NCBI RefSeq assembly: GCF_014280935.1
Contig: NZ_JACLZI010000046.1
Coordinates: 46,349-110,348 of the forward strand
Reading direction: 5' to 3'
DNA length: 64,000 nucleotides
Source of the DNA: Aquibacillus kalidii
GTDB taxonomy: Bacteria; Bacillota; Bacilli; Bacillales; Amphibacillaceae
In this document: positions 8,585 to 16,049 of the stretch, in pieces
Numbering within the stretch: position 1 is the stretch's first letter
How the letters are laid out: every line of letters starts with the position of its first letter
The notes under the pieces: model-generated
Seen by the model: only the letters and a program-made list of their open reading frames with translations
What the model was told of the DNA's origin: nothing
Database searches by the model: none
Translations under genes and position numbers: made by a program

Positions 8585-9415
8585 TTGGGGGAAAAAAGTA
8601 TTGAAACGGAAATAAATAATTGGGAAATCAGCTTAAACAAATATGAGTTTAATGATTTTAGTATGTTATATGATAACTGGATGAATCAGGCAATAAGCAG
8701 TATTAATCCAAAAATAAGATCGAAATTTAGCCTTAATATGGATAATTTTTTATTCCATACCCATGCATACTTACAAGGGTCAGCAACTCAAAAAGAAGCG
8801 AGAGAAAGAATCATAATGACTGCTAGAATATTCGATGAGTCGATTGATACTATTTATGACTTGTCTAAATTAACTATTGATCAGCTCACTTACATTGCGG
8901 GGCAATACATTGCAAAAGGAAGACTTTACTCTGTCGTGCAGGGTGGATTAACTGGTACAGGTGGTTTTCTTTTATTAGGTTTGGATTTTCCGCTTATGGT
9001 TGTGATGAATCTTCGTGTAGTTCAACTAATAGGTCTGACATTCGGAAAAGAAGTTAATCATCCATATGAAATGATGCTATCTTTGAAGGTATTCCATGCA
9101 GCTACTCTACCAAAGCGGTTTCAGAAGCAGGCATGGAATGAATTAAAGGATGAATTAAACGATGGGAGTTCTTTTCTCTACGAGGGAGAGGATAAATTAA
9201 CTAATCGCACTTGGATGGACCAACCGCTTAAACAAACTTTTAAGAATTTGCTAATTATAATGGGAAGGAAAAAAATCGTACAAGGAATACCTATCTTAAG
9301 TATGGGAGTGGGAGCATATTTTAACTATCAATTAACACAACAGGTTGCCAACTTTGCTCTTAGATTTTATCAACTAAGATACCTTAACGATCTTCAAAAA
9401 ATGAATCCCAAGTAA
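8585..9415 (+). CDS. EcsC family protein
   Basis: 276 residues starting at TTG 8585, 8 bases after CGGAGGGGA. The central VVQGGLTGTGGFLLLGLDFPLMVVMNLR region is the conserved hydrophobic core of the EcsC family, and the flanks are amphipathic. EcsC is encoded next to the EcsAB ABC transporter in bacilli, but its biochemical role is unknown; here there is no transporter next door. One or two membrane-associated segments are likely around residues 118-155. It is monocistronic, ending at a strong hairpin. Confidence 0.8.
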   Translation: MGEKSIETEINNWEISLNKYEFNDFSMLYDNWMNQAISSINPKIRSKFSLNMDNFLFHTHAYLQGSATQKEARERIIMTARIFDESIDTIYDLSKLTIDQLTYIAGQYIAKGRLYSVVQGGLTGTGGFLLLGLDFPLMVVMNLRVVQLIGLTFGKEVNHPYEMMLSLKVFHAATLPKRFQKQAWNELKDELNDGSSFLYEGEDKLTNRTWMDQPLKQTFKNLLIIMGRKKIVQGIPILSMGVGAYFNYQLTQQVANFALRFYQLRYLNDLQKMNPK

Positions 9416-9430
9416 TGGCACTCCATCCTT

Positions 9431-9476
9431 AAGTATATCGTTTAGGAAAGTAAAACCTAAATGATATACTTTTTTC
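9431..9476 (+). terminator. Terminator of the EcsC-type gene
   Basis: 16-bp stem with one mismatch (9431-9446 with 9456-9471), then TTTTTT. Confidence 0.9.
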
Positions 9477-9723
9477 TTTAATATTAGTTTCTAACAGCTA
9501 ATAGGTAGTACAAACAAATCTAGGTAAACTTTTGAGGCGCTTCTAATTGAAAACCTTTTCGACTGTATTTAATCCAGTTTCTCCACAAAAGACAAGCCAT
9601 TCTTCAAACAATAACCATAAAAGGTCCAAATATAATTATGACGCAGTAGATACTACATTTTGGTAAGAAATTATATAGTGAGGTTAAAATATTTGGAACA
9701 TACTATCTATGGAGGTGACATTC

Positions 9724-9858
9724 ATGAAACGAATAGACTATTTGGATCCAACGGCAGTTACAGAAGGCGAAGAGCTTGTCGCACAACAACTTATGGAAAG
9801 CTATCATAGTGGGGTTATAGATCATGATGTGGAAGTGTTGAATAAAAAACAGGATTAA
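9724..9858 (+). CDS. Unassigned 44-residue small protein
   Basis: Starts MKRIDYLDPTAVTEGEELVA and ends VEVLNKKQD; strongly acidic, no membrane helix, His-rich in the middle (YHSGVIDHD). An excellent site (TGGAGGTGA) sits 6 bases before the ATG, and a perfect 13-bp terminator hairpin begins 3 bases after the stop, so it is very likely translated. The 247 bases upstream show nothing else. I do not recognise the family; small acidic proteins of this kind in bacilli are often sporulation or stress products. Confidence 0.7.
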   Translation: MKRIDYLDPTAVTEGEELVAQQLMESYHSGVIDHDVEVLNKKQD

Positions 9859-9860
9859 TT

Positions 9861-9900
9861 AAAAAGACTAGTCGAGCTAATGGCGTGACTAGTCTTTTTA
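9861..9900 (+). terminator. Terminator of the 44-aa gene
   Basis: Perfect 13-bp inverted repeat 9861-9873 with 9887-9899, ending in TTTTT. Confidence 0.92.
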
Positions 9901-9968
9901 ATAGAAAATAAACAATGAATCATGTACGATATAAGTATACATTTAGGAAAAGAATGGGGGGAAAAGGC

Positions 9969-10721
9969 ATGGGTCATGCATTAATAACAGCAGGTACAAA
10001 GGGATTAGGAAGAAAAGTTACAGAGTCTTTTTTGGAAATGGGGCATCGTGTTACAGTATCGTATCGAAGTGATCAAGAAAAAGCAGAGGAATTAAAGCGA
10101 TTGTATCCTAATGCAAATCTACATTTAGTCCAAGCGGATGTAACACAAAAAAAGGACCTGGAAAATCTCGTTCTAGAAGCCGAAAATAAATTCGGTGGAA
10201 TTGACTATTTAATAAACAATGCGGGCCCATTTGTATTTGAAAGAAAAAAACTGATGGACTACACAGATAAAGAATGGGACTCCATGGTTCGTGGTAATTT
10301 AGATGCAGTGTTTCATTTACTTAAGCTTACAGTTCCATCAATGAGAAAGCGAAAGTTTGGAAGAATTATTAACTATGGCTTTCAAGGTGCCAACTCAGCA
10401 GCGGGTTGGCTGAATCGATCTGCCTTTGCAGCAGCAAAAGTTGGTTTAGTATCCCTTACTAAAACGATAGCGTATGAAGAGGCGGAAAATGGAATTACGT
10501 CTAATATGATCTGTCCAGGTAATATTGTTGGAGAGATGAAAGAAGCGACTATTGAGACTAGCCGTAAAATCTTAGACCAGGATACCCCTATTGGGAGATC
10601 AGGTACTGGAGAAGATATAGCTAGAACAGTTTTGTTCCTTTGTAATCGCGACTCCGACATGATTACTGGTGCTGTATTTGATGTAACTGGAGGCTTAGAT
10701 GTGATTCATCGTCACCGTTGA
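9969..10721 (+). CDS. YtkK-like SDR oxidoreductase with Phe at the catalytic Tyr position
   Basis: 250 residues from the ATG at 9969, 5 bases after GGGGGGAAAAGG; the open frame extends 18 residues upstream without a site. Rossmann signatures are visible: TAGTKGLGRKV (8-18), ADVT, NNAG (83-86) and the C-terminal ITGAVFDVTGG. The active-site motif YxxxK reads FAAAK (Phe153, Lys157), and the usual catalytic Ser region reads INYGFQGANSAAG. FabG-like reduction would be impaired, so it may be a non-catalytic or altered SDR. Similar to B. subtilis YtkK by memory only. Confidence 0.8.
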   Translation: MGHALITAGTKGLGRKVTESFLEMGHRVTVSYRSDQEKAEELKRLYPNANLHLVQADVTQKKDLENLVLEAENKFGGIDYLINNAGPFVFERKKLMDYTDKEWDSMVRGNLDAVFHLLKLTVPSMRKRKFGRIINYGFQGANSAAGWLNRSAFAAAKVGLVSLTKTIAYEEAENGITSNMICPGNIVGEMKEATIETSRKILDQDTPIGRSGTGEDIARTVLFLCNRDSDMITGAVFDVTGGLDVIHRHR

Positions 10722-10776
10722 TAAATAAATTGATATACATAGTAGTAAAAGGAGATTAAATAGGGAGGTCATACAA

Positions 10777-11892
10777 TTGAATATTGGTGTACCAAAAGAA
10801 ATAAAAAACAACGAAAACAGGGTTGCATTAACACCAGCAGGAGTAGTTACGCTTACAGAGGCTGGTCATACTGTAGTGGTTGAAACAATGGCAGGGCTCG
10901 GATCTGGTTTTACTAATAAGCAATACGAGCAAGCAGGAGCGATTCTAGTAGATTCTGCATTAGAAGCCTGGCAACAAGAAATGGTCATGAAAGTGAAGGA
11001 GCCATTACCTGAAGAGTATAATTATTTCCATAATGGGCTCATCCTTTTTACTTACTTACATTTAGCACCAGAGCAAGAGCTTACGAAAGCATTAATAGAT
11101 AAGAAAGTGATTGCCATAGCCTATGAGACGGTCCAATTAGCAAACGGATCTTTACCACTTTTAACACCAATGAGTGAAGTTGCGGGACGTATGGCTGCAC
11201 AAATTGGCGCACAGTTTTTAGAAAAGTCATACGGCGGTAGAGGAATTTTACTTTCAGGTATTCCGGGAGTGAAAAGAGGAAAAGTAACCGTTATCGGTGG
11301 AGGAGTAGTGGGAACGAATGCTGCTAAGGTTGCAATCGGATTGGGGGCAGATGTTTCCATCATAGATGTTAACCCGGAGCGTTTGAGACAACTTGATGAT
11401 CTTTTTGGGTCTAGTATTCAAACTTTAATTTCGAATCCTGTTACATTAGAAACAGAGCTTAAAGAGTCTGATCTTGTGATAGGGGCCGTGTTGATTCCAG
11501 GAGCAAAGGCGCCAAAACTAGTATCTCAAGATATGGTCAAGGCAATGCCTGATGGAGCAGTAATTGTAGATGTTGCCATCGATCAAGGTGGGGTCTTTGA
11601 AACAACAGATAGAATTACAACACACGATAATCCGACCTATACGAAACATGGCGTTCTTCACTATGCTGTCGCAAACATGCCAGGGGCAGTCCCGCGTACA
11701 TCGACAATTGGTTTAACTAATGTTACAGTCCCTTATGCTCTACAAATAGCAAATAAAGGGTATCAACAAGCTTGTAAAGATAATGCTGCATTGGCAAAAG
11801 GGATTAATACGATAGATGGCTTTGTAACGTATAAAGCTGTAGCTGACGCCCATCAGCTACCATATGAAAAGCTAGATAAACTAATAAAATAG
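10777..11892 (+). CDS. ald: Alanine dehydrogenase
   Basis: 371 residues (family 370-378), TTG start after AGGGAGGTC. It catalyses L-alanine + NAD to pyruvate + ammonia + NADH and is needed for alanine use and sporulation in bacilli. Signatures: N-terminal [18 protein letters not shown], the active-site lysine in VMKVKEP, the catalytic His in TYLHLAPEQ, the NAD-binding [13 protein letters not shown], and [13 protein letters not shown]. It follows the SDR by 55 bases and may be cotranscribed with it. Confidence 0.96.
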   Translation: MNIGVPKEIKNNENRVALTPAGVVTLTEAGHTVVVETMAGLGSGFTNKQYEQAGAILVDSALEAWQQEMVMKVKEPLPEEYNYFHNGLILFTYLHLAPEQELTKALIDKKVIAIAYETVQLANGSLPLLTPMSEVAGRMAAQIGAQFLEKSYGGRGILLSGIPGVKRGKVTVIGGGVVGTNAAKVAIGLGADVSIIDVNPERLRQLDDLFGSSIQTLISNPVTLETELKESDLVIGAVLIPGAKAPKLVSQDMVKAMPDGAVIVDVAIDQGGVFETTDRITTHDNPTYTKHGVLHYAVANMPGAVPRTSTIGLTNVTVPYALQIANKGYQQACKDNAALAKGINTIDGFVTYKAVADAHQLPYEKLDKLIK

Positions 11893-12039
11893 ATATCTCT
11901 ATGGTTGATTCTGTAATATAGGTTCTAAGTAGTTCTCTAATCGAGCTGAACTATAACAATTTATTATATCGACGGAAATAGCTGTTCTAATTGTTCCTAA
12001 TCGTTATGTTTTTTGAACACCGAAAGTAAATAATGCACC

Positions 12040-12192
12040 TATATCCCTATGTGGAATGCTACAACCATGGGGGAAAATTACCTGATTTCCGTGTCCGACC
12101 TAAGTCGGGGAAATTCCTTTGACTATGCTTCTTTGTCCCCTTTGTGTCGAGGTAACCTGCTAAACAGCATTACTGGGAGACGCAGTTCCCTA
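12040..12192 (+). ncRNA. Candidate structured RNA in the ald/peptidase interval
   Basis: A GC-richer island in an AT-rich gap. Nested long-range pairings are visible: AATGCT (12055-12060) with AGCATT (12166-12171) and TTACCT (12078-12083) with AGGTAA (12150-12155). They enclose a stable hairpin TTTCC-GTGT-CCGAC/GTCGG-GGAAA (12086-12113), and a GGGAGAC/GTTCCC hairpin (12175-12190) closes the 3' side. The overall rod-like shape recalls 6S-type RNAs, but I match no known class and see no clear promoter. The strand is uncertain. Confidence 0.35.
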
Positions 12193-12200
12193 AAGAAAAG

Positions 12201-12232
12201 AAAACAAGGCTTGGAATATCTAGCCTTGTTTT
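12201..12232. terminator. Bidirectional terminator between ald side and peptidase
   Basis: Perfect 11-bp repeat AAAACAAGGCT (12201-12211) with AGCCTTGTTTT (12222-12232). It works for the minus-strand peptidase gene and possibly for plus-strand transcripts. Confidence 0.8.
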
Positions 12233-12238
12233 CTAATG

Positions 12239-13333
12239 TTAGCCAATTATTTGTAATTCCTTAGGATAGTTTGTTAAAAGTTGAGCCCCTTTTTCAGACA
12301 TGAATATCTCATCTTCTATTCTTACCCCACCAATATTAGGGACATAAATGCCTGGTTCAATGGTAAAACTCATTCCCGCTTTTAAAGGCAATTCATTAGT
12401 AGCATTTAAGGAAGGGTATTCATGTACATCAATTCCAATACCATGACCAATTCGATGTGTGAAATACTCTCCATATCCTTGTTCAGTAATGTAATTTCGA
12501 GCAGCATAATCCAAATGGTTCATTGGTCTACCAATCGAAGCAGCTTCTATTGCTTTTTGTTGGGCTGTTAACACAGTATTATAAATGTTTCTTTGTTGTT
12601 CATTAACAGTTTTAAATGCAACTGTTCTTGTTATATCAGAACAATACCCCTGGAAAATAACCCCAAGATCAAATAAGACAAGGTCGCCTTTTGAAACCTT
12701 TTCAAGTCCTGGGTGCCCATGTGGTGATGCGGTTTTCTTTCCGGTAAGCACCATAGTAGAGAAAGACATTTCTCGAATTCCTTGTTTTTTTAAGGCATAC
12801 TCTATTTTAGCAAGTATTTCTAATTCACTTTTGCCTTCTTCAATGGCCTCAATTCCAGTTTTTACACCAAGATCAGCGAATGCAGCAGCTTGCTTTAATA
12901 TATCAAGTTCCTGTTTGTCTTTTACCACACGTAGGTTTGCTAACGTTTCTTTTGCGTCCACTATGTTAGCATTTACAAAGAGATTTGTAATCTGTTCATA
13001 GCGCTCTACGGTTACATGATCTTTTTCAATACCCAAGGAATCTAGTGAGCGGTTAGATACACTTAAGTATTTCTCGAACATATGCCATGGATTATCTTGA
13101 TCATTATATGGTAAAAGATCTCCCTTCCAACCTGATGCTATTGCACTTTCTTTTTCCATTTCAGGTAAGATTAACAATGAATTTCCCGAAAGATCTACGT
13201 AAACAGCAACAAGTCTTTCGTGTGGTTCTGTATAAAAATTAGTGAAATAATAGATGTTAGCTTTTGAGGTGATGAAAAGGCTATCTATTTTTGCTTGTTT
13301 CATTTCTTTATGAAGTCGATTGAATCTGTCCAT
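12239..13333 (-). CDS. M24 family Xaa-Pro aminopeptidase/dipeptidase
   Basis: 364 residues with the creatinase-like N-domain (1-135) and the pita-bread metallopeptidase domain. All five metal ligands are visible: Asp222 (VLFDLGV), Asp233 (CSDITRTV), His297 (HRIGHGIGIDVHEYP), Glu326 (FTIEPGIY) and Glu340 (VRIEDE). It hydrolyses peptides with proline at the second position in the cytoplasm. ATG at 13333 is preferred because GGTGG precedes it at good spacing; the frame extends 10 residues upstream without a site. It is convergent with ald and monocistronic. Confidence 0.9.
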   Translation of the reverse strand: MDRFNRLHKEMKQAKIDSLFITSKANIYYFTNFYTEPHERLVAVYVDLSGNSLLILPEMEKESAIASGWKGDLLPYNDQDNPWHMFEKYLSVSNRSLDSLGIEKDHVTVERYEQITNLFVNANIVDAKETLANLRVVKDKQELDILKQAAAFADLGVKTGIEAIEEGKSELEILAKIEYALKKQGIREMSFSTMVLTGKKTASPHGHPGLEKVSKGDLVLFDLGVIFQGYCSDITRTVAFKTVNEQQRNIYNTVLTAQQKAIEAASIGRPMNHLDYAARNYITEQGYGEYFTHRIGHGIGIDVHEYPSLNATNELPLKAGMSFTIEPGIYVPNIGGVRIEDEIFMSEKGAQLLTNYPKELQIIG

Positions 13334-13446
13334 TATGTATCCACCTTTATTATTTGTTTGCAACTAGTATAGCAAATATAGACACATACATGGTGAACGG
13401 CGTTTGTTTTTGTTAAGATTAAAATACAGAAAAAAATTAATAAAAA

Positions 13447-13472
13447 TGAAACTTTTTCATCTTCATATCGTA
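13447..13472 (+). promoter_or_regulatory. Sigma-W-type promoter of the PspA operon
   Basis: TGAAAC (13447-13452), exactly 16 bp, then CGTA (13469-13472): a perfect match to the ECF sigma-W consensus, 39 bp ahead of the first start codon. B. subtilis pspA is a known sigma-W target, which supports it. Confidence 0.85.
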
Positions 13473-13510
13473 TTCTTATTTGAAAAGGATTTTAGAAAAG
13501 AGGTGCACTA

Positions 13511-14020
13511 GTGGGGTTTTTCTCCAAACTTTTTTCCAAGCAACAATCAAAACCAGAAATAAAAGAAAGAACGCCATTATCGATCGAGGTCGGTGATATT
13601 GTAGTTTACGATCTAGGTGATTATGAAGTGATTGGAAAGATAACATACCGGCAAGGCTCCTACGAGTGGATAGCTTATCAACTTCTGGAAGGTAACAACA
13701 CATTATGGCTATCTGCAGAAATGGATGATGAGTTAGAGTTAGGTATATATAAGAAAATACAATTACCGATTGAAGGCGTCTTCCCTAAGAAGCTAAACTA
13801 TGAAGGAAAAGTATTTTATCTTGATGAGGAAGGTGAGGCGAGAGTAGTAGGGGAAGGAAGAAGTAAAAATATTAACGGCATGATGATGGAATATGCTGAG
13901 TATTGTGATGATGACGAAGAACAATTTATCAGTTTAGAATATTGGGGTACTGAAATTGAAGCAAGTCTTGGTTATTCAATTGAGGCTTATGAATTAAAAA
14001 TTATTGCAGGTTCTAATTAA
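13511..14020 (+). CDS. DUF4178 protein, first gene of the PspA operon
   Basis: 169 residues from GTG 13511, 6-7 bases after AAGAGGTG. The short basic N-terminus (GFFSKLFSKQQSKPE) is followed by a DUF4178 beta-rich domain starting IEVGDIVVYDLGDYEVIGKITYRQGSYEWIAY (given in parts: residues about 26-57), and acidic patches near 117-128. No membrane helix. DUF4178 genes are recurrently linked to pspA, DUF350 and aminopropyltransferase genes; function is unknown but membrane stress is implied by the promoter and neighbours. pspA starts 15 bases after the stop. Confidence 0.82.
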   Translation: MGFFSKLFSKQQSKPEIKERTPLSIEVGDIVVYDLGDYEVIGKITYRQGSYEWIAYQLLEGNNTLWLSAEMDDELELGIYKKIQLPIEGVFPKKLNYEGKVFYLDEEGEARVVGEGRSKNINGMMMEYAEYCDDDEEQFISLEYWGTEIEASLGYSIEAYELKIIAGSN

Positions 14021-14035
14021 TAAGGAGGAATAGGA

Positions 14036-14704
14036 ATGTTTAAGTTATTTAGTCGAGTAAAAACGGTTGTTAGTTCAGAATTGAATGCTATGTTAGATAA
14101 GGCTGAAGATCCGGTTAAAATGCTAGATCAGTTTATGAGAGATATGGAGTCAGATATAAGAGAAGTTGAAAGTGCAGTCGCAAAACAAATTGCGAATGAA
14201 AAAATGTTAAAAAGAAAATATGAGGATTCCCAAGCATTAGTAGATAAAAGACAAGAGCAAGCAGAAAAGGCTATCGAATCAGGTAATGAAGATCTTGCTC
14301 GACGCGCCTTACAGGATAAAAAAGACCATGAACAGCAAGCTAACACGCTAAAAGAATCTTGGGAAAGAGCCAAAAAAGATGCAGATGTACTTCGTGAAAA
14401 GCTTGATGAGATGAAAAAAGAATATCAAGACATGAAATTGAAGAAGGATTCACTAAAAGCACGTGCAGAATCAGCGAAAACTAGAACGAAGATGAACCGT
14501 ACTATGTCTTCAATTGGTAATGATGATTCAAAACGAGGGTTTGAACGCATGGAAGAAAAAGTACTTCAATTTGAAGCGGAAGCTGACACAAGTGAAGACC
14601 TTTCTGCTGCAAGTAGAACCTTGGATGATGAATTTGAAGAACTAGAAAAAGATAGTGTCGATGATGAATTAGCAGCCCTGAAAAAGAAAATGGGTAAAGA
14701 ATAA
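14036..14704 (+). CDS. pspA: PspA/IM30 (ESCRT-III-like) membrane-stress protein
   Basis: 222 residues, nearly all coiled-coil helix. The N-terminal amphipathic helix MFKLFSRVKTVVSSELNAML and DPVKMLDQFMRDME are typical of PspA/YdjF. The protein polymerises on damaged inner membranes and limits proton leakage. Site AAGGAGG lies before the ATG. A hairpin at 14788-14813 between this gene and the next could make pspA the most abundant product of the operon. Confidence 0.95.
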   Translation: MFKLFSRVKTVVSSELNAMLDKAEDPVKMLDQFMRDMESDIREVESAVAKQIANEKMLKRKYEDSQALVDKRQEQAEKAIESGNEDLARRALQDKKDHEQQANTLKESWERAKKDADVLREKLDEMKKEYQDMKLKKDSLKARAESAKTRTKMNRTMSSIGNDDSKRGFERMEEKVLQFEAEADTSEDLSAASRTLDDEFEELEKDSVDDELAALKKKMGKE

Positions 14705-14787
14705 CCGTTTCAGATTTTTAAATAATTGGTGGCATTTTATGGTAGAATGAGTGCATACCTTTTAAGTATAGGGAACTGTATGAAAAT

Positions 14788-14813
14788 AAACCCTTGTTTC
14801 ACCACAAGGGTTT
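14788..14813 (+). terminator. Intra-operon hairpin after pspA
   Basis: Perfect 10-bp repeat AAACCCTTGT with ACAAGGGTTT, followed by an interrupted T stretch. Probably a partial terminator or RNA-stability element. Confidence 0.55.
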
Positions 14814-14848
14814 ATATTTGTGAATAGGAGTAGAAAGGGGGAGTAAAG

Positions 14849-15532
14849 GTGATAAAAAAAGTACTCGCTGGGATTACTTTCACATTGTTACTAGCGATCT
14901 TATCAGCATGTGGTAGTTCAGACCCATTTGCAGATTTCGAGGAATTTCAGGGTGATGTTTCAGAGCCATCTGTCTCTGTGCAAAATTTACCTGATGAACC
15001 AACAAAAGATGAGATGAAAAGCCAGATAAGAAATTCAAGTACGAACGATATTTCTACTATCATAGGTGATAATTTTAACCTTTTAGAGACAGTAAAAGGA
15101 GAAAATAACATTGCAATTGTTTATGCTACTAATAAATTCACTGTTTCTGAACTTGTTTCCACTTTAACGAGCACAGTTGAACCTAAGCAACAGAGTGAGT
15201 TAATTGATAATCAACAGGTCTTGATCTATCCAGATCATTTCGTGACGATTAAACAAAGTGAAGAAGATCCTGATTCTACACTTATTGAAGTGGCAAGTGA
15301 CCAATTTGTTCGAGATAACTATTCGCCTAGTTTTCTCCAAACCTACTTTGCCCTTAAGATCTTAGACGATGTACTTGATGTAGATGATTGGGCTAAGAAA
15401 CGTAAGTCAAAGTGCGCAGATGGAAGCTGTTATGGAGGATATTCTACAACCAAGAAATATAATAGTGGTGGCTTAAACACGAATAGGGGAATGTCTTCTG
15501 TTCGCGGCGGTGGCCCTAGTGCAGGAAAATAA
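14849..15532 (+). CDS. DUF4247 lipoprotein
   Basis: 227 residues from GTG 14849 after AAGGGGGAG. A signal peptide with lipobox LSAC predicts cleavage before Cys21 and a lipid anchor on the outer face of the membrane. The mature part contains the DUF4247 core and a Cys-containing CADGSCYGGYSTTKKY segment, then a Gly/Ser-rich tail. It is conserved between pspA and DUF350 genes in bacilli; the function is unknown. A surface sensor or partner of the membrane proteins of the operon is inferred. Confidence 0.85.
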   Translation: MIKKVLAGITFTLLLAILSACGSSDPFADFEEFQGDVSEPSVSVQNLPDEPTKDEMKSQIRNSSTNDISTIIGDNFNLLETVKGENNIAIVYATNKFTVSELVSTLTSTVEPKQQSELIDNQQVLIYPDHFVTIKQSEEDPDSTLIEVASDQFVRDNYSPSFLQTYFALKILDDVLDVDDWAKKRKSKCADGSCYGGYSTTKKYNSGGLNTNRGMSSVRGGGPSAGK

Positions 15533-15547
15533 AGGAGGTTATTAATA

Positions 15548-15943
15548 ATGGAACAGTTTATTTCAACATTTGTTTATTTCGTTATTGCAATTATTGTTGT
15601 GTTCATTGGACTTGTCATTTTTGAATGGATTACGAGAAAGTATAAGGACTGGGAAGAAATCTCTAATGGGAATCAAGCGGTTGCTTTATCAATTGCGGGT
15701 AAAATTATCGGGATATGTATTATTCTTTCTTTTGCTATTTACAATAGTATTACTGTTTGGGAAACGCTCATCTGGGGTGCTTATGGAGTAGTTTTACAAA
15801 TGATTGCATACTTGTTATTTGAAGCTTTTACGAGAAAATTCTCTGTGGAGGAGCAAATTAAACAAAATAATGTAGCAGTTGGTATTGTTTCGTTAGCCGT
15901 ATCAATAGGTCTAGCCTTTGTAATTGGAGCTTCCATTACATAA
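15548..15943 (+). CDS. DUF350 membrane protein
   Basis: 131 residues with four predicted membrane helices (about 8-28, 45-67, 75-95, 110-130), the usual DUF350/YjfL organisation. The motif GNQAVALSIAGKIIG is typical. The ribosome site AAAGGAGG lies before the ATG, 15 bases after the lipoprotein gene. It is usually coupled to an aminopropyltransferase gene, as here. Biochemical function unknown. Confidence 0.85.
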   Translation: MEQFISTFVYFVIAIIVVFIGLVIFEWITRKYKDWEEISNGNQAVALSIAGKIIGICIILSFAIYNSITVWETLIWGAYGVVLQMIAYLLFEAFTRKFSVEEQIKQNNVAVGIVSLAVSIGLAFVIGASIT

Positions 15944-15961
15944 GAAATATAGACTTTAATT

Positions 15962-16002
15962 AGGTCTGACCCATATGATTGTAGGGTCAGACCTTCCTTT
16001 TT
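15962..16002 (+). terminator. Terminator after DUF350
   Basis: Perfect 11-bp repeat 15962-15972 with 15984-15994 and a T-rich tail. The aminopropyltransferase gene 56 bases later may rely on read-through or its own promoter. Confidence 0.8.
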
Positions 16003-16049
16003 ACATGTTTTAATAACAATTTAACAGAAAATTATCGGAGTGATATGGT

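Noticed and set aside
12040..12192. M-box (magnesium) riboswitch or 6S RNA
   Set aside because: Some short words (CCTATAT, TGCTAAA) and the rod shape recall these, but the conserved cores do not line up and no transporter gene follows, so I leave it unclassified.
12049..12264. 71-codon frame over the foldable stretch after ald
   Set aside because: No ribosome site and it runs through a terminator hairpin into the peptidase gene; the sequence looks structured rather than coding.
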